A DNA stretch of 64,000 nt from NCBI GenBank assembly GCA_027486755.1, contig JAIXOM010000043.1:32412-96411 (forward strand), in the 5' to 3' direction. A program made the position numbers and the translations under genes. Positions within the stretch are counted from its first letter, which is position 1. Every line of letters begins with the position of its first letter. Below, piece by piece: positions 52,919 through 60,515 of the stretch. The notes under the pieces are model-generated. The model was not told the DNA's origin. It searched no databases and was given only the letters and a program-made list of their open reading frames with translations. This stretch comes from Comamonadaceae bacterium. GTDB lineage: Bacteria; Pseudomonadota; Gammaproteobacteria; Burkholderiales; Burkholderiaceae_C.

Positions 52919-54154
52919 TCAGGCTTTTTGGGCCAGGAGCAGGCTGCCGTGCAGGGGCACGGGGTTGGCGATGGTGCGCACCGATGTGAAGCCAGCTTGG
53001 CTGATCAGGGCGCTGAGCTGGGCCGCAGTGCGCAGCCGCCCCCGGCCCATGGCCAGCAGGTAGAAGTGAAAGTAGGCGTCGCTGCGGCTGGCCTGGCCGC
53101 CGGGCTCGGCCATGGGCTCGGCCAGCAGCAGCTGCCCGCCCGAGGGCAAGGCCGCATGGATGGCGCGCAGCAGTTCGAGCACCGCCTCGTCGGCATGGTC
53201 ATGGGCGACCCGCAGCAAGGTGATCAGGTCTGCCCCAGCCGGCAGGGGGTCGCTGCGAAAGCTGCCGCCGTGGCAGGCGATGCGCTCGCTCAAACCAGCC
53301 TCGGCCACCCGCTGGCGTGCCAATTCAGCCACCGGCGGCAGGTCCATCAGCATGAGCTGCAATTGCGGTGCATGGCGGGCCAGGGCCATGACCCAGCTGC
53401 CATGACCACCGCCAACGTCGAGCACCTTGCGGTGCTGGGCAAAGTTGTAGGCGACCAGCAGTTCCTCAATGAGAAAGCGCTGCGAGCGGCCCATGAGCTC
53501 GGAGTAACGGGCGCTTTGGCCAGCGTCGGCGCGGGCTTGGCTGAAGTCGCTCAGGCTGAGCGAAGTAGGGCCTGCCGGGGCGGACGTTGTCGGGCTTGCC
53601 TGGGGTGGCGTCGAAGCGGCCGCCCGGCCTTCCTCGGCGGCGCCGGTGGGGTAGGGCCAATAGGCATGCATGCCCGAATGCTCGGGGTGTTGCAGCAGGG
53701 CCAAGGGGTCCCTCAAATCGGCGTAGAGCAGGGCGTTGTGTTCAATCATGGCCCGCAGGCCGGCGTGGGCCGCCACCGGGGTGCCCAGTGGGCCCAGGCC
53801 GTAGCGCGTGCCCCGCGCTTCAATCAGCCCCAGGCTGATGGCCGAGCCCAACAGGCGCTGCAGGGCGTCTGCCGGCAGGCCGCTGCTGTGCTGCAGCTCA
53901 GCCAATGTGGCTGGCTGCTCCAACAGGCGCTCAAACCAACCCAGGCGCACACAGGCCAGCAGCACCTGGCTGTGCACAAAACCGGCCATCACATCAAACA
54001 GTTGCTGCGCCCGCCGGCGCATGATCCAGCGCCCCACAGGGTTGAGCAGGGCCCAGCGGTAGAGGTCCGGGCTGCTCAGCCAGCGGTCGAGCCTGGCCAG
54101 CCAGCGCTCGCGCCAGCTGGCGTCGGCGCTCATCACAGCCGCCGACACGCTCAT
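52919..54154 (-). CDS. crtF: Hydroxyneurosporene O-methyltransferase
   Basis: A 411-residue SAM-dependent O-methyltransferase that methylates the tertiary hydroxyl made by CrtC. The SAM-binding motif is VLDVGGGHGSWVMALA (about 243-258), then LMLMDLPPVAELA and catalytic HDHADEAVLELLRAI. A Ser/Thr/Ala/Pro-rich insertion (about 170-195) separates the dimerisation domain from the catalytic domain. ATG overlaps the crtE stop by 4 bases. Confidence 0.94.
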   Translation of the reverse strand: MSVSAAVMSADASWRERWLARLDRWLSSPDLYRWALLNPVGRWIMRRRAQQLFDVMAGFVHSQVLLACVRLGWFERLLEQPATLAELQHSSGLPADALQRLLGSAISLGLIEARGTRYGLGPLGTPVAAHAGLRAMIEHNALLYADLRDPLALLQHPEHSGMHAYWPYPTGAAEEGRAAASTPPQASPTTSAPAGPTSLSLSDFSQARADAGQSARYSELMGRSQRFLIEELLVAYNFAQHRKVLDVGGGHGSWVMALARHAPQLQLMLMDLPPVAELARQRVAEAGLSERIACHGGSFRSDPLPAGADLITLLRVAHDHADEAVLELLRAIHAALPSGGQLLLAEPMAEPGGQASRSDAYFHFYLLAMGRGRLRTAAQLSALISQAGFTSVRTIANPVPLHGSLLLAQKA

Positions 54155-55047
54155 GCCAGGCCAGGCTCCATGACGCCGCGTGCGATCTGCTCGCGTGCGT
54201 GCCGGGGCAGCAGCCGTTCGGATTCGGCCAGCACCAGCTTTTGCATGGCCGTGCGGGCCGGGCAGGCTGGCACCGAGTCGATGGCCGCTTGCATGAGTTC
54301 GCGGAAATAGTTGACCGCACCGACCAGGCCCAGATCGGCCGCCGAGCTGGGCCGGCCGTGGTGGGCGTCTTGCCCCTGGGGCTTGCCGATGGCCAGGGCC
54401 TGGCCCATCACATCGCGGATGTCGTCGGCCACCTGATACGCCTCGCCCAGGCAGTCACCCAGGCGGCGCCAGGGCTGGGGGTCGACCCCGGCGGCAATGG
54501 CGCCGGCGCAGGTGGAGGCCACAAAGAGGGCGCCTGTTTTGGCACGCTGGTACTGGCTCAGGGCTACCTTGGGTTCGCATTCCCAGGCTTGCCCGGCGAC
54601 GATGCCCTCAGGCGCGCCGGTGCCCTCGCACACGATCTGCATCAGCGGCGCCAGCCTCTGGGGCCAGCGGGTGCCGGCCCAGGCCAGGGACTGGAAGGCC
54701 AGAATGATGAGCGCGTCGCCGGTCAGCAAGGCCAGCGGCTCGCCGAACTGTTTGTGGACAGTAGGCAGGCCGCGGCGGATGTCGGCGTCATCGAAGCAGG
54801 GCATGTCGTCGTGCACCAGCGAGGCGCAATGCAGCAATTCGATGCTGATCGCGGCCGCACTGCTCAGAGCCTGTGCATCGTCGCCGCAGGCGGTGGCCAC
54901 TGCCAGGCACAGCTGAGGCCGGATACGGGCGCCGCCCGGGAATACCGCATGGCGCATGGCGGCCAGCAGCCGAGGCGGCGAGCCGGCGGTTTGGACCCTG
55001 GAAAACTGTTGCTCGAGCGCTTGCTCGATGCGTTGGTTCATGCTCAT
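54151..55047 (-). CDS. crtE: Geranylgeranyl diphosphate synthase
   Basis: A 298-residue trans-prenyltransferase that makes the C20 diphosphate for carotenoids and the bacteriochlorophyll tail. First aspartate motif LVHDDMPCFDDADIRRG, second QVADDIRDVMG. The start ATG 55047 is preceded by GGAGG at 6 bases, so the longer frame from 55074 is rejected. It leads the crtEF-bchCXYZ-puf superoperon and has PpsR boxes upstream. It is a paralogue of ispA at 2.2 kb. Confidence 0.93.
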   Translation of the reverse strand: MSMNQRIEQALEQQFSRVQTAGSPPRLLAAMRHAVFPGGARIRPQLCLAVATACGDDAQALSSAAAISIELLHCASLVHDDMPCFDDADIRRGLPTVHKQFGEPLALLTGDALIILAFQSLAWAGTRWPQRLAPLMQIVCEGTGAPEGIVAGQAWECEPKVALSQYQRAKTGALFVASTCAGAIAAGVDPQPWRRLGDCLGEAYQVADDIRDVMGQALAIGKPQGQDAHHGRPSSAADLGLVGAVNYFRELMQAAIDSVPACPARTAMQKLVLAESERLLPRHAREQIARGVMEPGLA

Positions 55048-55094
55048 GGGGTGCCTCCGGCGTCGCGATGTCACTGAAATAGGACATCAATAAG

Positions 55095-55138
55095 TGTCAA
55101 TTTAACATGACACAAGGGCTTGTCAAGTCCGGATGACG
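55095..55138 (-). promoter_or_regulatory. crtE promoter with two PpsR boxes 8 bp apart
   Basis: A perfect box TGT-N12-ACA at 55095-55112 and a one-mismatch box TGT-N12-ACG at 55121-55138 are 8 bp apart. The -35 TTGACA (55126-55121) lies in the distal box; after 16 bp the -10 TAAATT (55104-55099) lies in the proximal one. Start near 55092 gives a leader of about 45 bases with a GGAGG ribosome site. Confidence 0.78.
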
Positions 55139-55174
55139 CATTTGGGCGCTTGTCTGAGCAGCCTAAGCCCCGGT

Positions 55175-56137
55175 TTAACCCGGTCCGGCACCTACCTGGT
55201 TGCGGCGCCAAAGGGTGCGGATTTTCTGGCCGTCGCGCTGGACCAGGGCCTGTTGGCGGATCTGCAGATCGTCCTGGCGCAACTGGCCGGCGATGCTGAA
55301 AAACGCTGAATTGATGCTGTGGCGGCCGGCGTCAAAGGCCAGCGGCGGGCTCAGAGCCGCGTTGGCCTGGTCCATGGTCTGCCAGGGCTGGCGCTGCCGG
55401 GCTTGCACCATCGCGCGGGCCTGGCCCAGGGGCAAGCCCTTGAGGCTGGCGCTGATCAGTTCGGCGCTGGCGGTGTTGAGGTTGAGCGGGGTGCGTCGGG
55501 GCAGCAGGCTGACATGGGGCGCCAGCCGCTCGATCTGGGCCGGGCTCAGGCCAATCCAGACGAGTTGATCGACTTGCTGGGGCATGAAGGGCGCCGACCG
55601 GCTGTCGGGCAGGCCCGTCTTGGCCGCCGCCTGGCGCAGACCCTGGGCGATCTGGCGGGCCAACTGCGGCGGCAGATCAACGAGCTCGAACAGGCGCTCG
55701 GCCATCTCGACATCGGGCTCGGACACCTTGCCCTCAAGCACCAGATTGCGCAGGTTCAAGCGCGCCTGCATGTCTTCGATGCGGCCCGAGAGAAACACCC
55801 CGTTGAGATCGGCCAGGCCACTGGCATTGGCGTCGCTGGCCAAAAAGCTCGACAGGCGGGCCTCTTGCAGCGGCAGCGCCCAGGGCTCGCCCAGGTGATC
55901 GCTGCCGCCGCTGCGGCCATCCTCGCGCAAGATCAGGCAGGCCCAGTCGAGCGCGCCTTGCAAGATCCACTGCGTCTGCTGGCGCTGCCGCTCATGTCGC
56001 TCGACCTCGCTGAGTCGCCATTGCTGGGCCAGGGCCGCAGCGGCCAGGCTGGCGACCAGGCTGACGGTCAGCATGGCGCTGATCAGTGCCGCCCCCGCCT
56101 GCGGCCAGCGGCTGCGGCCCTTGGCTTTTCTGTTCAT
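55175..56137 (-). CDS. gspK: Type II secretion minor pseudopilin GspK
   Basis: A 320-residue minor pseudopilin: short basic leader, GAALISAMLTVSLVASLAAAALA hydrophobic helix split near residue 16-38, an SAM-like helix-hairpin-helix (PLNLNTASAELISASL) and a C-terminal SINSAFFSIAGQL strand. It caps the pseudopilus tip with GspI and GspJ. It overlaps gspJ by 4 bases. The gspL/M genes expected next are missing; the crtE promoter begins 36 bases downstream. Confidence 0.92.
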   Translation of the reverse strand: MNRKAKGRSRWPQAGAALISAMLTVSLVASLAAAALAQQWRLSEVERHERQRQQTQWILQGALDWACLILREDGRSGGSDHLGEPWALPLQEARLSSFLASDANASGLADLNGVFLSGRIEDMQARLNLRNLVLEGKVSEPDVEMAERLFELVDLPPQLARQIAQGLRQAAAKTGLPDSRSAPFMPQQVDQLVWIGLSPAQIERLAPHVSLLPRRTPLNLNTASAELISASLKGLPLGQARAMVQARQRQPWQTMDQANAALSPPLAFDAGRHSINSAFFSIAGQLRQDDLQIRQQALVQRDGQKIRTLWRRNQVGAGPG

Positions 56138-56835
56138 GGTCTGGGGCCTTCAGGGCTCAGGCTGTCGTAGGGGCGGGACCAGTCGAGCACCAAGGGGCCG
56201 CTGACCGCCTGCTCGCGGCTAAGCTGCAGCAGCAGGCGCACACCGTCGGGCACGCCCGCAGCCTGGCCTGAGGCGGGAGGCGTCTGCCCTGTTTTCTGAT
56301 CGTCGGCCGACAGGGGATTGCTCCAGCTGTTGTTGCGGAAATAGCGCAGCTGCCAGCCCTCGATACCGTAGATCGCCACTTCCCTGGCGATATCGTCCTG
56401 GCTGGGGTTGCGTGCCCATCTCTGGGCCTGGGCCCAGGCCTGGCTCAAAGTCTCACGCTCGCTCAGCGGCGGCGATTGCCAACGCACCCAGCTGCCCCGG
56501 CCCTGGTGCTGGTCAGCGATCACCCGGCGGCTCCAGGCCACCACCCGCAGGGGCTGCTCGGGCAGGCTGCGGTCGACGCGGGTGATGCGCAGCACCAGGC
56601 CGTCAAAATCCATAGGCGGTGTGCCTTCGGTGTCGACCATGGCTTGCAAGTCGGCGTTCCATTGCGCCAGCCCGGTTTGCAGCCGCGATACCTGGACGGT
56701 CTGCTCCTGCACCTGAGCGCGGGTGCGCAGCAGCACGTCCAAGCCACGCCAGCCCACCAGGGCCAGCACCGACATCACGGCGATGGCCACCAGCAACTCG
56801 ATCAGGGTGAAGCCGCGTATGCGCTGCATGCTCAA
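56134..56835 (-). CDS. gspJ: Type II secretion minor pseudopilin GspJ
   Basis: A 233-residue protein with the prepilin peptidase site RG/FTLIELLVAIAVMS at about residue 8 and a long N-terminal helix, then a beta domain (DFDGLVLRITRVDRS, GIEGWQLRYFRNNSW). It is a tip-complex subunit of the type II secretion pseudopilus. It overlaps both gspI and gspK by 4 bases. Confidence 0.92.
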   Translation of the reverse strand: MSMQRIRGFTLIELLVAIAVMSVLALVGWRGLDVLLRTRAQVQEQTVQVSRLQTGLAQWNADLQAMVDTEGTPPMDFDGLVLRITRVDRSLPEQPLRVVAWSRRVIADQHQGRGSWVRWQSPPLSERETLSQAWAQAQRWARNPSQDDIAREVAIYGIEGWQLRYFRNNSWSNPLSADDQKTGQTPPASGQAAGVPDGVRLLLQLSREQAVSGPLVLDWSRPYDSLSPEGPRP

Positions 56836-57206
56836 AGGTTGCCCATCACCGCCACCAAGCTGAGCAGGGGCCGTTGGTCTTGGCTGCGCACCCGGGCTTC
56901 GACCCGGCGGAAGTTGGGGTTGGGCGTGGCGCTGACCACCAGGCTGCCCTGCAGGGTCTGCCCGCCTTGTTCGCAGTCAAAGTCGCCCTGTCCGATGGCC
57001 GGCAGTTGCCGGCCCAGGCGCAGGCGCACCAGCTCGTTTTCGGCGCACAGCTGCGCCAGCAACTGCTCGCTTTGGCGCTGCGCGTTTTGCACCAGCGCCC
57101 CGCTTGAGCGCAGGCCAGCGGCCAGCGCCACCGCCACGATGGCCAGCGCCACCAGCACTTCGACCAGGGTAAAGCCGGGGGAGCGCACGACGGGCCGCGC
57201 AGTCAT
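56832..57206 (-). CDS. gspI: Type II secretion minor pseudopilin GspI
   Basis: A 124-residue protein with PGFTLVEVLVALAIVAVALA (cleavage before Phe12) and a short globular domain containing paired Cys (LCAENE, DFDCEQGG). It nucleates the pseudopilus tip with GspJ and GspK. Start and stop overlap its neighbours by 4 bases. Confidence 0.9.
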   Translation of the reverse strand: MTARPVVRSPGFTLVEVLVALAIVAVALAAGLRSSGALVQNAQRQSEQLLAQLCAENELVRLRLGRQLPAIGQGDFDCEQGGQTLQGSLVVSATPNPNFRRVEARVRSQDQRPLLSLVAVMGNL

Positions 57207-57667
57207 GGTTGGCGTATCTCGAAGGGGCCCAGCCCGTCTGTCGCGATGCTCAGCGTCTGCTTGCGCAGCTTGAGGGTGATGGCCTGGGCCGCCAGGATGG
57301 GTTCAGGGCCTAGGACCAATAGGCTGTTGGCGGCTGGCCGCGTCCACTGCACTTCAATGCCTTCGTGCAGCCAAGGCTCGGCCGGTGGGTCGGTGGCGTA
57401 GCCCGTGAACCGGTAAGTACCCTCCTGGGCGCTCCAGCGCAGCGCCTGCCCGCTGCTGCGTGACCAGGAGCGGCTGCTCTCTAGGCGGCTGATCAGGCGC
57501 TCGGCTTCGCGCTGCAGGGCCTGCTGGTCCGGGTCGCGCAAGGACAGGGCCACCGCTGCTGTGGCCATGGCCGCCAGCGTCATCACCACCATCAGCTCGA
57601 GCAGGGTCAGGCCGGCTTGGGCGGCGTGTGAACGGGGCCGGGGCACATGGCTGGTTGGGAGAGCCAT
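57203..57667 (-). CDS. gspH: Type II secretion minor pseudopilin GspH
   Basis: A 154-residue protein with leader then AGLTLLELMVVMTLAAMA (leucine in place of the usual Phe at +1), and the GspH-type LISRLESSRSWSRSSGQAL helix. It is a minor pseudopilin linking the tip to GspG. It lies 41 bases after gspG on the same strand. Confidence 0.88.
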   Translation of the reverse strand: MALPTSHVPRPRSHAAQAGLTLLELMVVMTLAAMATAAVALSLRDPDQQALQREAERLISRLESSRSWSRSSGQALRWSAQEGTYRFTGYATDPPAEPWLHEGIEVQWTRPAANSLLVLGPEPILAAQAITLKLRKQTLSIATDGLGPFEIRQP

Positions 57668-57708
57668 GGCAGGTTCCTGTTCGGGGGTGCCGGCTAGGCC
57701 CCTAGGGC

Positions 57709-58173
57709 CTATTGCCAGGAGCCGATGTCGGCGTTCTTGCCCTCGCCACCGGTCTGGCCGTCGGCGCCCAGTGACATCACGTCGACCTCGCCCTTGAGGC
57801 CGGGATTGAGGTACTGGTAAGGCCGGCCCCAGGGGTCGTTGGGCAGCTTGTCGAGCGTGGCGCGCCAGTTTGGCGGCAATGGGCCTGCGCTCGGGCGGCT
57901 GATCAGGGCCTGCAGCCCCTGCTCGGCCGTGGGGTAGCGCTGGTTGTCGAGCTTGTAGAGCTTGAGCGCCTGCTGCAGGTTGGCAATGTCGGTGCGCGCG
58001 GCGGTGACGCGGGCATCGTCGGCCCGGTCAAGCACGTTAGGCACGACGAGGGCGGCCAGAACGCCGATGATGACCAGCACCACCATCAGCTCGATCAGGG
58101 TAAAGCCGCGCTGCCTGCGCTGTTGGCGCTTTCTCGCGGCGGCGCGCATGTGAACAAGGGAAAGGACTCGCAT
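57709..58173 (-). CDS. gspG: Type II secretion major pseudopilin GspG
   Basis: A 154-residue major pseudopilin. Cleavage site RQRG/FTLIELMVVLVIIGVLA, then the conserved ADDARVTAARTDIANLQ, LDNQRYPTAEQGL and the C-terminal calcium-loop region PWGRPYQYLNPG and SLGADGQTGGEG. Met at 58149 is an alternative start with a shorter leader; neither has a clear ribosome site. It is divergent from gspC, with their 5' ends about 20 bases apart. Confidence 0.93.
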   Translation of the reverse strand: MRVLSLVHMRAAARKRQQRRQRGFTLIELMVVLVIIGVLAALVVPNVLDRADDARVTAARTDIANLQQALKLYKLDNQRYPTAEQGLQALISRPSAGPLPPNWRATLDKLPNDPWGRPYQYLNPGLKGEVDVMSLGADGQTGGEGKNADIGSWQ

Positions 58174-58193
58174 GGCTGGATCATAATCTGTGC

Positions 58194-58673
58194 ATGCGCC
58201 CTCAAATGTCATGGATGCCGCCGGTTTTGACCGTTTTGGTGTGGGCCCTGGTCGGTGTCAGCGCGGTCAACTGGACCTTGCGCCTGTCTGAGCCGGTAGC
58301 GCAGGCCACGCCCGCCGCAGCGCCCGCGCCGGTACAGGTGCGGCCGGCTGCGATTGCTAAGTGGCTTAGCTTGTCCGAAGCGTCTTCGGCCGAGCCGGTG
58401 GTTTCAGAGCGTTACGTCTTGCTCGGGGTGATCGCCCAGGGCCGCCAGGGTGTGGCGCTGCTGGCGGTCGACGGGCAGCCGCCCAAGCCCTATCTGGTCG
58501 GCTCGCTCATCCACGAGGGTCTGGTCTTGAAAGCGGTAGGGCCGCGCCATGCTGAGCTTGCGGCCGACCGCCGTGGCCCGGTGCTGACCCGGCTAGAGCT
58601 GCCGGCTCCGCCTGAGCTGCCCGCGCCCACCGGTCTGACGGTGGTGAGCAAAACGGGCGTCGTCAAGAACTGA
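58194..58673 (+). CDS. gspC: Type II secretion inner-membrane protein GspC
   Basis: A 159-residue protein with an N-terminal helix (VLTVLVWALVGVSAVNW), Pro/Ala linker and the homology region (YVLLGVIAQGRQGVALLAV, PKPYLVGSLIHEGLVLKAV) that contacts the outer-membrane secretin. There is no C-terminal PDZ domain, a short form common in betaproteobacteria. It diverges from gspG, so both share a small control region. Confidence 0.87.
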   Translation: MRPQMSWMPPVLTVLVWALVGVSAVNWTLRLSEPVAQATPAAAPAPVQVRPAAIAKWLSLSEASSAEPVVSERYVLLGVIAQGRQGVALLAVDGQPPKPYLVGSLIHEGLVLKAVGPRHAELAADRRGPVLTRLELPAPPELPAPTGLTVVSKTGVVKN

Positions 58674-58710
58674 AGCTGCCCGCCTGAAAGGCGCCTTTGC
58701 GCCTGGCCGA

Positions 58711-59481
58711 TTACTGAGCGGCCCAGCCGCCGTCCATGTTCCAGGCCGCGCCGCGCACATTGTTGCCCGCCGCCGAGCAGAAAAACACCGCCAGCGCGCC
58801 CAACTCTTCGGGGGTGGTGAACTGCATCGAGGGCTCTTTTTCGCCCAGCAGCAGTTTTTTGGCGTCTTCATTGGACAGGCCCAGTGCGGCGGCCTTGGCG
58901 TCGACCTGCTTTTGCACGAGCGGGGTCAGCACCCAGCCCGGGCAGATCGCGTTACAGGTAACGCCGGTGGCGGCCGTCTCCAGGGCCGTGACCTTGGTCA
59001 GCCCCACGATGCCGTGCTTGGCGGCCACATAAGCGGCCTTCTCAGCCGAGGCGACCAGGCCGTGGACCGAGGCCACGTTGATGATGCGGCCCCAGTTGGC
59101 GGCCTTCATCGCAGGCAGGGCCAGCCGGGTGGCGTGGAAGGCACTCGAGAGGTTGATGGCGATGACCGCGTCCCAGCGCTCGATGGGAAAGTCTTCGATC
59201 TTGGCCACATGCTGAATGCCGGCGTTGTTGACCAGAATGTCGACCCGGCCGAAACGCTCGGCCGCAAATTTCATCATGGCCTCGATCTCGGCCGGCCGGC
59301 TCATGTCGGCGCCGTGAAAAGCCACCTGCACGCCCAGCGCGGCGACCTCGGCCTGCGGCCCGGCGTTGTCGCCAAAGCCGTTGAGCACCAGGTTGGCGCC
59401 TTCGGCAGCCAGGGCCTTGGCGATGCCCAGTCCGATGCCGCTGGTCGATCCGGTGACGAGTGCTGTTTTGCCCTTGAGCAT
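58711..59481 (-). CDS. 3-hydroxybutyrate dehydrogenase (SDR family)
   Basis: A 256-residue short-chain dehydrogenase matching D-3-hydroxybutyrate dehydrogenase: NAD-binding TGSTSGIGLGIAKAL (8-22), NNAGIQHVAKIEDFP, catalytic Ser in NVASVHGLV and YVAAKHGIVGLTK (Tyr-x3-Lys), CPGWVLTPLVQKQ. It interconverts acetoacetate and hydroxybutyrate, linking to PHB turnover. AAGGAGAA precedes the start. It stands alone, converging on gspC. Confidence 0.93.
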   Translation of the reverse strand: MLKGKTALVTGSTSGIGLGIAKALAAEGANLVLNGFGDNAGPQAEVAALGVQVAFHGADMSRPAEIEAMMKFAAERFGRVDILVNNAGIQHVAKIEDFPIERWDAVIAINLSSAFHATRLALPAMKAANWGRIINVASVHGLVASAEKAAYVAAKHGIVGLTKVTALETAATGVTCNAICPGWVLTPLVQKQVDAKAAALGLSNEDAKKLLLGEKEPSMQFTTPEELGALAVFFCSAAGNNVRGAAWNMDGGWAAQ

Positions 59482-59587
59482 GTTCTTCTCCTTTTGATTA
59501 GGGTGACAATGAGGCCTGCCCGGAGCCGCCCCCGGCGCACTGCCTGAAAACTTTGATTATCAAGCGCTTGTCTGGCGCCGAGCTTGC

Positions 59588-60499
59588 ATGACCGAACCCC
59601 AACTGCACCACCTGCATTGCAAGGACAGCACTGGCACTCACCGCATGGGCTACTGGCAGTGGGGCCAGAGCGATGCGCAGGCGGTGGTGCTGTGCGTCCA
59701 CGGCCTGACCCGCCAGGGGCGCGACTTTGACGTACTGGCCCGGGCCCTGCTGCAGGCAGCGCAGGTGCAGGGCCGGAGTTTGCGGCTGGTCTGCCCCGAT
59801 GTGGTGGGGCGGGGCAGCAGCGACTGGCTGACAGACCCGGCCCTGTATCAGCCGCTGACCTACCTGGCCGACATGCAGACCCTGCTGGCCGATTTGCATG
59901 CGCAAGCGCCCATAGCGACGCTGGACTGGGTGGGTACCAGCATGGGCGGCATCATCGGCATGCTGGCCGCCGCTCAGCCGCAGGCCCTGGTGCAGCCGGT
60001 TCGCCGCTTGCTGCTCAACGACGTGGGCCCGCAGCTCAGTTGGGCGGGCCTGGCGCGCATTAAATCCTATGTGGGGCAGGGCGGCCCGTTTGACAGCCTA
60101 CAGGCCGGCATTGCCGCGCTGCGGCAGACCCTGGCGGGCTTTGGACCGCATACCGACGAGCAGTGGCATGCACTCAATGCCCCCATGTTCAAGCAAGGCG
60201 CTGAAGGGTCTTGGGTGTTTCACTACGACCCAGCCATCGCCCTGGCTTTTGCCGGCTTGAGCGAAGCTACTAACCAGCAGGGCGGGCAGATCATGCAAGC
60301 GCTCTATGAGCAGATCACCGCCGACACCCTGCTGCTGCGCGGGGCCGATTCCGAACTACTCAGCCGCGAGAACGCCCTGGCCATGACTGCCTGCGGCCCG
60401 CGCGCGCGCCTGATTGAGTTGGCCGGCGTGGGCCATGCGCCAACCCTGGTCGCCAGCGGGCAAATCGAGCCTGTGCTCGACTTTTTGCTACGCCCTTGA
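59588..60499 (+). CDS. Alpha/beta-hydrolase fold protein
   Basis: A 303-residue cytosolic alpha/beta-hydrolase: VHGLTRQGRDFDVLA oxyanion-hole strand, VGTSMGGIIGMLAA nucleophile elbow (Ser about 121), Asp in LLRGADSELLS and the catalytic His in GVGHAPTL. No signal peptide. Homologues often precede relA in Burkholderiales; the substrate is unknown. Confidence 0.8.
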   Translation: MTEPQLHHLHCKDSTGTHRMGYWQWGQSDAQAVVLCVHGLTRQGRDFDVLARALLQAAQVQGRSLRLVCPDVVGRGSSDWLTDPALYQPLTYLADMQTLLADLHAQAPIATLDWVGTSMGGIIGMLAAAQPQALVQPVRRLLLNDVGPQLSWAGLARIKSYVGQGGPFDSLQAGIAALRQTLAGFGPHTDEQWHALNAPMFKQGAEGSWVFHYDPAIALAFAGLSEATNQQGGQIMQALYEQITADTLLLRGADSELLSRENALAMTACGPRARLIELAGVGHAPTLVASGQIEPVLDFLLRP

Positions 60500-60515
60500 G
60501 CGACCGAGCCCCGGC

